Source: Agriterribacter humi
Lineage (GTDB): Bacteria; Bacteroidota; Bacteroidia; Chitinophagales; Chitinophagaceae
Reading direction: 5' to 3'
NCBI RefSeq assembly: GCF_009192765.1
Contig: NZ_VOHQ01000004.1
Location: forward strand, 186,001-250,000
DNA length: 64,000 bases
Below the pieces are notes generated by a model that saw only the letters and a list, made by a program, of their open reading frames with translations, searched no databases and was not told the origin of the DNA. Shown in pieces: positions 1 to 8,425 of this stretch. Position numbers and translations under genes: made by a program. Each line of letters starts with the position of its first letter. Position 1 is the first letter of the stretch.

Positions 1-17
1 AATCCCGCCCTCTCCGC
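1..17 (+). tRNA. 3' end of a tRNA, probably tRNA-Ser (partial)
   Basis: The first bases read AATCCCGCCCTCTCCG, which has the layout of a T-arm end followed by a 7-base acceptor strand (CCTCTCC) and discriminator G, as in tRNA-Ser ending on a GGAGAGG acceptor strand. CCA is not encoded; CAA follows. The rest of the gene lies outside the window, so neither the cloverleaf nor the anticodon can be checked. Confidence 0.45.
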
Positions 18-110
18 AATTCTATTTTTTAGAACACCACAAGCACGAGCTATATTGTAGTTCGTTCCATTTAGCGGTTCTTACACAAACACCCTGAATT
101 TCATCATTAG

Positions 111-230
111 TGTCCGGTAAAAATACTTGATTGATAAATTAAAAGGAGGCGAGTAGCCTCCTTTTTCGGTATTTTTAAGTTACCACACAAAAAAACAGCC
201 GATGAGTAAAGGTACTTTTTTTACCGGACA
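111..230. mobile_element. 120-bp MITE-like element with 13-bp terminal inverted repeats
   Basis: TGTCCGGTAAAAA at 111-123 is perfectly inverted at 218-230 (TTTTTACCGGACA). The interior has no open reading frame and holds a strong hairpin. No convincing target-site duplication is visible: left flank CATTAG, right flank GCCAAT. It may be a miniature inverted-repeat element mobilised in trans, or the collapsed ends of an insertion sequence. It sits about 95 bp after a tRNA end, a common landing place for mobile DNA. Confidence 0.45.
141..166. terminator. Rho-independent-type hairpin
   Basis: GGAGGC (145-150), loop GAGTA, GCCTCC (156-161), flanked by A4 on the left and T5 on the right. It could therefore stop transcription in either direction. 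It lies inside the inverted-repeat element and downstream of the tRNA. Confidence 0.6.
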
Positions 231-312
231 GCCAATCTTCAATCAGGTACTGACAGCAATGATTTCAAATCAACTCTTCCGTTCATTACTTTTTGAACTT
301 TCTAAAATATAA

Positions 313-348
313 TTTGCACGTGTAAATATATGCTCTATATTTGTAGAG
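313..348 (+). promoter_or_regulatory. blaI promoter with overlapping palindromic operator
   Basis: TTTG at 313-316 and TATATTTG at 336-343 are spaced by exactly 19 bp, matching the Bacteroidota -33/-7 pattern. The -7 box lies inside the palindrome CTCTA-N6-TAGAG (333-337, 344-348), a position where a BlaI dimer would block transcription. A further inverted match (CAAATAGAGCA, 360-370) lies just before the start codon. That BlaI binds here is inference from position and symmetry. Confidence 0.6.
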
Positions 349-374
349 TAAACTAAAACCAAATAGAGCAAGTT

Positions 375-746
375 ATGATGACTAAGGGAGAAGAAGAGTT
401 AATGAAATATTTATGGAGACTGGAGAAGTGTTTTTTCAAAGATCTGAAAGATCAGTATCCCGATCCTAAACCGGCTACCACAACCATTAATACCCTGCTG
501 AAGAGACTGATTGATAAAGGTATTGTCAATTACCGCTTATATGGCAATAGCCGTGAATACTATCCTCTGGTAAGCAGGAATCAGTACTTTTCCAGGCAGA
601 TCGGCGGTTTGATAAAAAATCATTTCAATAATTCCGTGGAACAATTCGGAAGTTTCTTTACCAAAGAAATTGAGATCAGCGAGAATGACCTGAAGAAATT
701 GAGGGATATCGTAGACAAACAGTTAAAGACTAAATCCAATGATTGA
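375..746 (+). CDS. blaI: BlaI/MecI/CopY family transcriptional repressor
   Basis: A 123-residue winged-helix repressor of the penicillinase-repressor family. The N-terminal 75 or so residues (EEELMKYLWR, then TTTINTLLKRLIDKGIVNY and a wing ending in YYPLV) are the DNA-binding part. The C-terminal helices would dimerise and contain the site that the partner peptidase cleaves in characterised systems. ATG codons at 375 and 378 are both possible. The last 8 bp overlap the next gene, so the two are translationally coupled. It probably represses its own operon through the palindrome at 333-348. Confidence 0.9.
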   Translation: MMTKGEEELMKYLWRLEKCFFKDLKDQYPDPKPATTTINTLLKRLIDKGIVNYRLYGNSREYYPLVSRNQYFSRQIGGLIKNHFNNSVEQFGSFFTKEIEISENDLKKLRDIVDKQLKTKSND

Positions 747-1929
747 GTATCTCATAAAATCAACGCTTTGTTTGCTGTTCCTATACCTGGTTTACGTTAT
801 AATGTTCAGGCGCTCCAGGAACTATCATATTAACCGGGTAGTATTGCTGTTTTCAGTGATCTTTCCCCTGCTGGCACCACTGTTTAAGATTACACCGGCA
901 GAAATTCCGGTAGCAGATATCCAACAGGTTGAAGTTCTTTATAAAATTGCCTCTTATCAGCACTATGTTCAGACTTCTGTCCCTGCAAAAACACTAGCTA
1001 CAGAGAATTCAACCGACCTTTGGCGAATCGTTCTGATTGCTTATTCAATTATATGCTTTGTATTCCTGATAAGGTTTGCAACGAATATTTCAATCCTGTC
1101 GATAAAAGCCCGTAAATCGGATAAAACGGACCATAATGGAACCAAACTCACGCTGATCGATGAAAATATCGACCCATTCACTTTTATGGGTTATATATTT
1201 ATCAATCGTACGTACTATGAGAGACATGTGAATGAAGAAATGATCGTTCACGAGATCGCACACAAAAAACAATTTCATTCAGCAGATATCGTGTTAGTCG
1301 AATTCATCCAGGTGTTTTTCTGGTTTAATCCCTTTATTCATCTTTTTAAGAAACTAATCCGGGCCAATCATGAATTTCTGGCTGATGATTATGTTATAAG
1401 ATCAGGCATCAGGCAAAACGACTATTCTTTAAAACTTCTCAACCATACCGTAAAAAGCAGGCAGCCTCTGGCGTTTGCAAGCGGATTTAACCATTTATTA
1501 ATTAATCAAAGACTCACTATGTTATCAAAATTCAACCAGAAAAGACGTCCGGCATACCAACTGGCACTCTTTATTCCGCTTATCATGGTATTATTCTTCA
1601 CAACTGCTTTCAAAACCACAGCAGCAAAAACTCTGGGTTCATTCTATGCCGAACGCTTGGTATGGTCGGCAGAAACAAAACAGGTCTGGATATACGGCGA
1701 AAAAATGATCGTAAAGTTCGGTTCGAACGACTTTACCGGCTCGGGTAGGTTTTCAGGATTCGGACAGGTAAACCTGTTGGTAGTTGATGGTAAGAAAGCA
1801 GTGCTTGATTCGTCAATTCTGGTTTCAGGCAAAAAATGTGAGGTCATAATTTTAACAAAAGACGAAGCCGCACAGAAATATGGCGCAGATGGCAGATTAG
1901 GCGTTATTGAAATTAATACCTCCAGATAG
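739..1929 (+). CDS. M56 (BlaR1-like) membrane zinc peptidase sensor
   Basis: 396 residues. Transmembrane segments lie near residues 5-24, 34-50, 96-117 and 272-292. The zinc-peptidase motif HEIAH is at 171-175, with a likely third ligand in NHEFLADD near 212. In the BlaR1/MecR1 family such peptidases respond to cell-wall stress or beta-lactams and inactivate the BlaI repressor encoded just upstream. The periplasmic C-terminus (about 100 residues, ending GVIEINTSR) is not a penicillin-binding domain. It resembles the short TonB-plug-like tails of many Bacteroidota M56 proteins, so the signal sensed may not be a beta-lactam. Confidence 0.88.
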   Translation: MIEYLIKSTLCLLFLYLVYVIMFRRSRNYHINRVVLLFSVIFPLLAPLFKITPAEIPVADIQQVEVLYKIASYQHYVQTSVPAKTLATENSTDLWRIVLIAYSIICFVFLIRFATNISILSIKARKSDKTDHNGTKLTLIDENIDPFTFMGYIFINRTYYERHVNEEMIVHEIAHKKQFHSADIVLVEFIQVFFWFNPFIHLFKKLIRANHEFLADDYVIRSGIRQNDYSLKLLNHTVKSRQPLAFASGFNHLLINQRLTMLSKFNQKRRPAYQLALFIPLIMVLFFTTAFKTTAAKTLGSFYAERLVWSAETKQVWIYGEKMIVKFGSNDFTGSGRFSGFGQVNLLVVDGKKAVLDSSILVSGKKCEVIILTKDEAAQKYGADGRLGVIEINTSR

Positions 1930-1970
1930 ACGCCGGTCTTAAGATAATCATCTTCTAATTAATTTTTACG

Positions 1971-3209
1971 ATGAGTACATTAATAAACAGACCCATAAGG
2001 GTTTCTATTGCCCTTATTTTTTCAGGTGCCGTTACAATAGCCGGCGCCCAGCCAAAGAACAGCGAATCGATTGATGCGGCAGTTAAAAGCTTTATGGCAG
2101 AGAAGAAAATACCGGGCTTCGCAATGGGTATTGTTAAAAAAAGATCCATAATATGGTCAAAAGCATACGGGCAGGCAAATATTGAAGATAAAACCCCAAT
2201 GAGTGTAGATGGCATCATGAATATCGGATCCATATCCAAAACCTTCACTACAGTTGCTGCCATGCAGTTTTGGGAAAAAGGGATGCTTGATCTTAATGCC
2301 GATATTAACAAATATCTGGATTTTGAAGTAAGGAACCCCAAATACCCGGATAAGCCGATAACAGTTTTCCAGGTCTTAACGCATACCTCCTCTATTCAGG
2401 ACGGAAAAGCGTATAGCCATAGTTACTCCTGCGGTGATCCGACTATTGCCTTGCACGACTGGATACTTGAGAACCTGACGCCGAAGGGAAAATTTTACGA
2501 TAACGGAAGCAACTTTGGAGAGTGGGCTCCAGGGTCCGGGCAACGCAGGTATTCCAACGTTTCTTTTGGACTTCTTGGCCTCATCATCGAACGGATTGCC
2601 AGACAACCGTTTAACCAATACTGCAGGGAACATATTTTCAAGCCTCTCAGTATGAAAAATACGGGCTGGATGCTTAACGAGGTGAATACTCAAAACCATA
2701 TTATTCCCTACGCCTACGTAACGGAAAAGAACCGTAACAGTTTAATGGAAAGAAAGCAGCTTTATCCCAAGGGTGGAGAATTCCTGCCCGGAACATTTGT
2801 CCCGGCCTGCCTCTATAGCTTTCCAAATTACCCTGACGGGCTCGTTCGCACCAGCGTAAAAGAATTGTCTAATTACCTTATTGCAATGATGAATGGGGGC
2901 AAATTCAAAGGAAAAAGGATACTGAAGAAAGAAACGGTGAGTAAAATGCTGTCTCTTCAAACCGTAAACTATAAATTTCAGGGATTGACCTGGCATATTT
3001 ATGAATGGGATGTTCCGGGGAATAGTGAAATACTATGGGGCCATACTGGCGGCGATCCGGGTATTATAACTTATCTTTTTTTCAATCCGGTTTCCAAACT
3101 TGGTATCATTACTTTTCAGAATGCATCCACAGACGGCACATCAGGACTTTTTGAAAAATTATATCCCCTGGCGGTTTTGCAACTAAAGATTAAGCGACAG
3201 AATAATTGA
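1971..3209 (+). CDS. Secreted serine hydrolase (beta-lactamase/PBP4-like family)
   Basis: 412 residues with an N-terminal signal peptide ending near AGAQ (residue 27). The active-site motifs of the class C beta-lactamase/DD-peptidase fold are present: S87-I-S-K90, Y194-S-N196 and a late HTGG. It follows the BlaI/M56 pair by 41 bp and probably belongs to the same regulon. Family members include beta-lactamases, esterases and D-aminopeptidases, and the sequence does not tell which. A link to cell-wall stress is suggested by the neighbours only. Confidence 0.85.
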   Translation: MSTLINRPIRVSIALIFSGAVTIAGAQPKNSESIDAAVKSFMAEKKIPGFAMGIVKKRSIIWSKAYGQANIEDKTPMSVDGIMNIGSISKTFTTVAAMQFWEKGMLDLNADINKYLDFEVRNPKYPDKPITVFQVLTHTSSIQDGKAYSHSYSCGDPTIALHDWILENLTPKGKFYDNGSNFGEWAPGSGQRRYSNVSFGLLGLIIERIARQPFNQYCREHIFKPLSMKNTGWMLNEVNTQNHIIPYAYVTEKNRNSLMERKQLYPKGGEFLPGTFVPACLYSFPNYPDGLVRTSVKELSNYLIAMMNGGKFKGKRILKKETVSKMLSLQTVNYKFQGLTWHIYEWDVPGNSEILWGHTGGDPGIITYLFFNPVSKLGIITFQNASTDGTSGLFEKLYPLAVLQLKIKRQNN

Positions 3210-3609
3210 CTCATTCATAATAATCAAGGAGATAGCAACAATAATTAGGTCATTTTCTGACTGTTATTTCCTGGATTACAGTCAGAATTTTACTAAGGTG
3301 TTCTAATAGAGACCCATTCACCTCGCCTCCGCCCACCGAAGTTTTAACGAAGACGGGGCTTTTTATTTCATTATATCTTATTTCAATTTTATTAGTCGTG
3401 GGCTACGGCGGACAAAGTCCGCTGAAGGTGTTCAATTGTAATCCCGCAGGCCGGTAAATACCCTCGCAATATAGAAGACCAATTGATGAAATTAACAGGT
3501 ATTCAGAATAATACATGGTAATTTTATAATACCAGCAATAATATTTCATGGCATTTCCGCTGCGTTGCACCCTCGTACTATTGATAATCCAGATAAAAAT
3601 CAAACAACA
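3210..3609. other. 400-bp intergenic stretch, no gene seen
   Basis: The stretch holds a C-rich patch at 3320-3360 followed by a T-run (possible weak terminator of the serine hydrolase). A perfect small hairpin, GCGGAC-AAA-GTCCGC, lies at 3408-3422. The minus-strand open frame across 3403-3621 has no recognisable features and runs over the cupin start, so I do not call it. Confidence 0.4.
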
Positions 3610-4023
3610 ATGAACGAACAAAACAACATCTCCCTTTTTCCGAAAGGAGATAAATTATCCGGCGAGTGGTTTAGCGGAGACGCTTTTTTAAAACCCTTAT
3701 TGATAAAAGATAAAAACAATGAATTTGCTTTGGGAAGTGTAACTTTCGAAGCAGCTGCAAGAACGCATTGGCATACACATCCAAAGGGCCAGGTTTTGAT
3801 CCTAACAGAAGGTGAAGGTTTTTAACAGGAGAAAGGGAACCCTGCACAACGGATTAAGAAAGGCGATGTGGTGAACATTCCTGAAAATGTAGAGCATTGG
3901 CACGGAGCTACTGCAAACACTAAGATGGTACACATTGCTATTACCAATTACAATGGCGAAGAGAATGTAACGTGGCTGAAAGCTGTAACAGATGAAAAAT
4001 ACAACGAGGTGAATAAAAAATAA
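3610..4023 (+). pseudogene. Cupin-domain protein interrupted by a nonsense codon
   Basis: Starting at ATG 3610, the reading frame encodes a small cupin. It has the metal-binding first motif (ARTHWHTHPKGQ) and runs to LTEGEGF, where TAA at 3823-3825 stops it. The same frame continues without any shift as QEKGNPAQRIKKGDVVNIPE, VEHWHGAT and onward to TAA at 4021-4023. That is the second half of the same cupin, including its second His motif. Relatives usually have Tyr after GEG-F/Y, so a single TAT-to-TAA change would explain the stop. The full-length protein would be 137 residues. A sequencing error is the main alternative. Confidence 0.85.
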
Positions 4024-4163
4024 AAGCATCCATGATGAAACAGGTATAATTACTGCAATGGATACTATTGTGTTAAGGATAGCTATAAATCCGATGGGGC
4101 ACAAAATAATACAGATACAAATGCAACTTTGTAGAAAATTTTCGCAGAAAAAGTCAGCATCAA

Positions 4164-4820
4164 TCAGGCTTCAGCCAACTCCCGTATATCCCCAATCTCT
4201 AAAATATTTTTACCATATCCTTTCGTCACCGCATGAATCATGGCCTTGCCTACCTGTTCCATGGTAAGTACTCTTTTCGGCGACAGCACCCTCATGATCT
4301 TTACAATCCATTTGTATACCGTCTTCCAGTTTTTCTGATCAGGGAACGGCAGCATAGCACCCGGACGAAAATTGTATTCCGCCTTAAATGGCAATGCTGC
4401 CAGGTCGTTTTCCGTTTTGCCTTTTACCCGCGCCCACATCAGCCTGCCCTTTTCTGTGCTGTCGGTATGGCTGCCCGATACATAGGTAAACACCATATTG
4501 CTGTTCACTTTCAGTAGGCTTTTGGCAAAGGCCAGCGTAGTATCGTAGGTAATATGCCTGAACTTATCTTCCTTCATGCCTACAGAGCTGATGCCCGCGC
4601 AAAAGAAACAGGCATCATAGCCTGACACCTGTTCATCATGTTTATCCACTTGAAAAAAATCAGGCAGGATCAATTCTTTGAGCTTAGGATGCTGCAATTC
4701 GTAATGCCTGCGGTTTACGATCAGCACTTCGACCACTTCGGCATTCTGAAGACATTCAAATAAAACGCCTTCACCTACCATACCTGTTGCCCCGGTAATG
4801 ATTACTTTGATACCTGCCAT
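4164..4820 (-). CDS. NAD(P)-binding oxidoreductase (atypical SDR, Rossmann fold)
   Basis: 218 residues from the ATG at 4820. The N-terminus MAGIKVIITGATGMVGEGVL has the GxxGxxG dinucleotide-binding loop (GATGMVG), typical of NAD-dependent epimerase/NmrA-like proteins of the Htatip2 type. No classical YxxxK pair is obvious, so it may be a redox sensor rather than an active dehydrogenase. It is the last gene of a five-gene minus-strand series headed by the CMD-like gene at 8135, about 130 bp after the sigma factor gene. Confidence 0.8.
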   Translation of the reverse strand: MAGIKVIITGATGMVGEGVLFECLQNAEVVEVLIVNRRHYELQHPKLKELILPDFFQVDKHDEQVSGYDACFFCAGISSVGMKEDKFRHITYDTTLAFAKSLLKVNSNMVFTYVSGSHTDSTEKGRLMWARVKGKTENDLAALPFKAEYNFRPGAMLPFPDQKNWKTVYKWIVKIMRVLSPKRVLTMEQVGKAMIHAVTKGYGKNILEIGDIRELAEA

Positions 4821-4949
4821 TGTTTTGTATTTATAAATAAAGATCGGCAGAAAAAGCAAACGAAGCTTTGTTAATCAGACCGGCTCAATATTTCTGCAGG
4901 GATTTCATCCAATGAAAGCAGCAAAAAAACACAATGCCTTCGGCAAAAT

Positions 4950-6206
4950 CTATTTCCCGGAAATTTTAATCTCGTGAATAATCTTCTCCATATGTCTCCC
5001 GATCGTTTGTTTATCAGCCGCTGTATTTGCGAACTCTAATGCGGTAGTATAATGCTGCAGTGCAGTAGCATTGTCAATATCAGTATATAAATTACCCAGC
5101 AATGAAAAATAAAACGGATTGCTGTTGAGCTGCAGCTTCTCTGCTTCCTTTATACCCGCTGCTTTACCACGGGCTTTGGCAAGCGCAAACGTGCGGTTGA
5201 GCGCTGCTATGGGCGAATATTCAATTTGCAGCAACTGGTTGTACAGTTGCAGTATTTCTTCCCATTTGGCAGGTGTATCTTCCTTATGGGTATGCCAGTA
5301 AGCAATGCCGGCTTCCAGGTGGTAGCGCGATATGTAACTGCCACGCGAAGCCAGGTTGAGGTGTTCAATTCCTTTTTCAACCAGCGACCGGTCCCACAAG
5401 GTTTCGTCCTGGTCTTCGTATAAAACCGCTTCGCCGGTGCCGGTTATTCGCGCATCTAATCTTGAGGCGTGAAAACACATTAAGGCATACAAAGCATTCA
5501 CCGCCGGCTTGTTGGTCACATCATTTTCTATCAGCAGCAGGGTAAGGCGCATGGCTTCATTGCAAAGATCCCGCCGCACAATAAGGTCGTGCGATTTAGA
5601 ATAATGTCCCTCCGAAAACAATAAATACAACGTTGTAAGCACCTGTTCCAGCCGGTCGCTGATAGCGGTTAGCCCTGGATGTTGTATCCGGATGTTGTGT
5701 TCCCGTAGCTTTTCTTTTGCCCGGCTGATGCGTTTGTACACCACTTCTTTACTGGTGAGGTAGGCATCGGCAATTTCCTGCACACCAAACCCACACAGCA
5801 GGTGCAGTGCAAGTGAGGTCTGTGCATCGGCAGGTATACACGGATCACATACCGTAAACATCATGGCAAGCTGGCTATCGTTTATATTCTTAGGCGACAA
5901 ATCAATTTCTATTTCCTGGGTGGTGACGCTGTTGTGCTTTAGCTCCGCAGCAATTTTTTTATTGAACAGCGAATGCCGTTTGAGGTAATTCTGGGTTTTG
6001 TTTTTTGCCACCGTGTACAGCCATGCTTTAGGATTGCCGGGTATTTCTTTCAGCGACCAGGTTTCCATAGCCGTTAAAAAAGTATCGCTCACAATATCCT
6101 CGGCAACTGCTATATTTTCTATACCAAACTTATAACAGAGTACCGACACAAGGTTGCCGTACTCTGTTCTGAATAAGCCGGGTAATAGTTCCTGTTCAGG
6201 TTTCAT
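4950..6206 (-). CDS. ECF sigma factor of the ECF42 type with C-terminal helical-repeat domain
   Basis: About 419 residues, much longer than a standard ECF sigma factor (about 190). Residues 1-80 hold sigma region 2 (AEDIVSDTFLTAMETW, then GNPKAWLYTVAKNKTQNYLKR). Sigma region 4 follows (LLCGFGVQEIADAYLTSKE, VYKRISRAKEKLRE). The remaining 240 or so residues contain TPR-like helices, including a PIAALNRTFALAKA segment. That architecture, plus the adjacent YCII/DGPF gene, is the hallmark of the ECF42 group, which has no cognate anti-sigma factor. The start is ATG 6206 or 6209, giving M(M)KPEQ. Confidence 0.88.
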   Translation of the reverse strand: MKPEQELLPGLFRTEYGNLVSVLCYKFGIENIAVAEDIVSDTFLTAMETWSLKEIPGNPKAWLYTVAKNKTQNYLKRHSLFNKKIAAELKHNSVTTQEIEIDLSPKNINDSQLAMMFTVCDPCIPADAQTSLALHLLCGFGVQEIADAYLTSKEVVYKRISRAKEKLREHNIRIQHPGLTAISDRLEQVLTTLYLLFSEGHYSKSHDLIVRRDLCNEAMRLTLLLIENDVTNKPAVNALYALMCFHASRLDARITGTGEAVLYEDQDETLWDRSLVEKGIEHLNLASRGSYISRYHLEAGIAYWHTHKEDTPAKWEEILQLYNQLLQIEYSPIAALNRTFALAKARGKAAGIKEAEKLQLNSNPFYFSLLGNLYTDIDNATALQHYTTALEFANTAADKQTIGRHMEKIIHEIKISGK

Positions 6207-6423
6207 CATTGTACCGCTAAAATACAAACACCGGATGCAACACTACGGCCTGCATTTTGTTTGCTGAATAAAAAAACAGAACCCACAAGTGTGCGACGCA
6301 ACGGAAGATTCATAGTAGCAATGCGGCCTGGTACATAAAAAATAAAGGACATTAAATGTTGCTGCCGGTGATAAATAATAAAATTGAATATTGCAAACGC
6401 AATAACAGTTTGGAACGCTTTAT

Positions 6424-6774
6424 CTACTGCACCGGCGGAGCCAGCGCCATACGCACTTCTACAGTGGCACCCCATTGCAGTACGGGACAGCCCTTAGCGA
6501 TTTCCACCGCTTCATCGTAACTTTCGGCGCGGATAAAAAACAATCCGCCCAGCGATTCCTTGATCTCCGCATACGGACCCTCGGTTACCGAATGTTGTTT
6601 TACCACCCTGCCATCGCCATCCCAGCGTTTGGGTGGCGCTACCAATTTGTTTTGAGCAGCAATGCCGCCAATCCAATCCTGGAAAGGCTTGATGGCTGCC
6701 TGCATTTGCTCAGGCGAGGGACTTGCATTTTTGCTTTTCATATCCCTGTGAATGGCTATTAAAAATTCGTTCAT
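6424..6774 (-). CDS. YCII-related (DGPF) protein, ECF42 partner
   Basis: 116 residues with the YCII fold signature. The conserved VTEGPYAEIKESLGGLFF stretch corresponds to the DGPF motif region, followed by DEAVEIAKGCP. Such genes sit next to ECF42 sigma factors and are usually their targets. Their biochemical role is unknown, although YciI-like folds can bind small molecules. It ends 218 bp before the sigma factor start; that gap may hold a promoter. Confidence 0.88.
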   Translation of the reverse strand: MNEFLIAIHRDMKSKNASPSPEQMQAAIKPFQDWIGGIAAQNKLVAPPKRWDGDGRVVKQHSVTEGPYAEIKESLGGLFFIRAESYDEAVEIAKGCPVLQWGATVEVRMALAPPVQ

Positions 6775-6846
6775 AATATTTGAATTAAAATGGTGATAAA
6801 TGATTCTTAAAGCAATATCAGCATAAGACGCTAATTAAATCTGTTT

Positions 6847-7602
6847 CTAATTTTTTATTGGTGACCCATTCAGCCAATCGCTAAAACGATCAGTACCGGT
6901 GTAAGCGTCTTGTTCAGGTAATAGGGTACGCTCCTGCAATAAGGCGCCGAAATAACGGGCGCCACCATCCGCTATTACCTTGCGTGTATCACGGTTGTGC
7001 TGCAGGTATGCATGCACCAACTCGTCCAGTTGAAAGGTTTCCGGTCCGGCAATTTCCACCGTTTTATTTTGCGGTGCGCCGGTTGCAATATCCGCTACTG
7101 CTGTTGCCACATCTTCCGAAGAAATGGGTTGTATCAGCGCTGTTGACAAATGTATACCATCGGCTTTGGTGCCCGACTGCGCTATGCCACCTGCAAATTC
7201 AAAGAACTGCGTGGAATGCACAAGGGTATACGGTATGCCGGAAGCCTGTATCAGTTCTTCCTGTACCTGCTTGGCGCGAAAGTACCCACTTTCCTGCAGA
7301 CGTTGTGTCCCCACCACCGATAGCGCCACATGATGCTGCACGCCGGCCTTTGCTTCGGCAGCCAAAAGGTTTTGCCCCGACACGCGAAAGAACTCCATTA
7401 CCGCATTGTCTTCAAACGAAGGCGAATTGGCCACGTCTATCGCCACCTGAGCCCCTGCCAGCGCCTCGGCCAAGCCTTCGCCTGTAATGGTGTTGATGCC
7501 TGCCGATGGTGACGCGGCGATCACCGCGTGTCCTTTTGTGGTAAGCCTTTTTACCAGCTTCGACCCGATCAGCCCGCTGCCGCCAATTACTACTATTTTC
7601 AT
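6847..7602 (-). CDS. NmrA-like SDR family NAD(P)-binding protein
   Basis: 251 residues. It begins MKIVVIGGSGLIGSKLVKRL with the nucleotide-binding GGSGLIG loop, followed by the FFRVSGQNLLAAEAKAGVQHHVALSVVG region typical of the atypical SDR/NmrA family. These act as NAD(P)-dependent reductases or redox sensors. It lies between the CMD-like and YCII genes in the same orientation, so it belongs to the presumed ECF42 regulon. Confidence 0.85.
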   Translation of the reverse strand: MKIVVIGGSGLIGSKLVKRLTTKGHAVIAASPSAGINTITGEGLAEALAGAQVAIDVANSPSFEDNAVMEFFRVSGQNLLAAEAKAGVQHHVALSVVGTQRLQESGYFRAKQVQEELIQASGIPYTLVHSTQFFEFAGGIAQSGTKADGIHLSTALIQPISSEDVATAVADIATGAPQNKTVEIAGPETFQLDELVHAYLQHNRDTRKVIADGGARYFGALLQERTLLPEQDAYTGTDRFSDWLNGSPIKN

Positions 7603-7649
7603 ATTGCTTGCTTTTTTACGTAAGTTGTTTGTGTGTGAAAGGGTTTTTT

Positions 7650-7677
7650 CTGTACCTTTTTCCGTAAAAAAGTACAG
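7650..7677. promoter_or_regulatory. 28-bp imperfect palindrome between the CMD and NmrA genes
   Basis: CTGTAC-C-TTTTT, loop CCGT, AAAAA-A-GTACAG: a near-perfect inverted repeat in the 80-bp gap between the CMD-like stop and the NmrA-like start. No T-run follows on the minus strand, so an operator or RNA hairpin is more likely than a terminator. The function is unknown. Confidence 0.4.
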
Positions 7678-7682
7678 TAAAT

Positions 7683-8135
7683 TTAACCAAATTGCCCCAC
7701 CCTGTACGTACCCACTCCATGCGGAAAGGAAATGTTCAGCCGGTTCCAGGTATTGATGGTAGTAACCGCCATCGTCAGGTCTATCAATTCCTCTTCGGAA
7801 AAATGTGGTGATACTTCATCATACACTGTGTCCGGCACTTTGCTCGCCGTAACTGCTTCCGCCCAAAGCAGTGCTGCCCTTTCCCTGTCGCTGTAGTAAG
7901 GCGATTCCTGCCATACACTCAGCCCATACAGCCGTTGTTCCGTTTCGCCTATAGCGCGGGCATCCTTCCAGTGCATATCCAAACAGTAGGCGCAACCGTT
8001 GATCTGCGAAACCCTGACCTCTATCAACAGTTGCAGCGGTTTTTCTATACGGCTGTTTTTTACATAATTGCCCATTGCAAACAGTGGTTTCAGGGCTTCC
8101 TGTCCCTTTACAAAAAAATTCGTTCTCTTTTCCAT
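7683..8135 (-). CDS. Carboxymuconolactone decarboxylase/AhpD-like protein
   Basis: 150 residues from ATG 8135 (MEKRTNFFVKGQ). The CMD/AhpD fold is shown by the redox motif C-A-Y-C-L-D-M-H, the CxxC plus His arrangement of alkylhydroperoxidase-D-like proteins, near residue 58. Such proteins reduce peroxides or act on lactones. CMD genes are the usual partners of ECF41 sigma factors, whereas this cluster has an ECF42-type sigma factor. It is the first gene of the minus-strand series. Confidence 0.9.
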   Translation of the reverse strand: MEKRTNFFVKGQEALKPLFAMGNYVKNSRIEKPLQLLIEVRVSQINGCAYCLDMHWKDARAIGETEQRLYGLSVWQESPYYSDRERAALLWAEAVTASKVPDTVYDEVSPHFSEEELIDLTMAVTTINTWNRLNISFPHGVGTYRVGQFG

Positions 8136-8175
8136 TGTATTAATCATTATAATGCGTTTAAAGCAGAATGACAAA

Positions 8176-8425
8176 CAACCTGCAGCAATTGGACAAAAAA
8201 GAGAAAATATTTTTAAAAAAATTTGGGGCTGTGAGCCGGATATCGTTGTTCGGCCACAAAACCGGCTGTGCGCTGCTACTCCGCCACAAAGCCGGGCGAC
8301 GGCTTCAGCGGGGTATTCGCTCCCATCCGGCAGCCCTTGGGGCGTAAAATAGGGATGAGCTGACTGTTACGAAAGTTCCGCATTGCCTTATAATGAACTG
8401 GCAGTATAGTGGAATTATTCCACAT
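8176..8425. other. Intergenic stretch, G+C-rich in its middle
   Basis: From 8225 to 8350 the sequence is clearly richer in G and C than its surroundings. It carries short open frames without recognisable features. I see no gene. It may be debris like the adjacent RhuM relic. Confidence 0.3.

Noticed and set aside
3403-3621. 72-codon minus-strand frame in the gap before the cupin
   Set aside because: Aromatic-rich translation with no recognisable motif; it overlaps the cupin start.
3823-3825. Stop-codon recoding in the cupin gene
   Set aside because: TAA is used as a normal stop throughout; no recoding signal is visible, so a mutation is simpler.
6984-7487. 167-codon open frame on the plus strand
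   Set aside because: It is a shadow of the NmrA-like gene; the translation is Pro/Arg-rich without family features.
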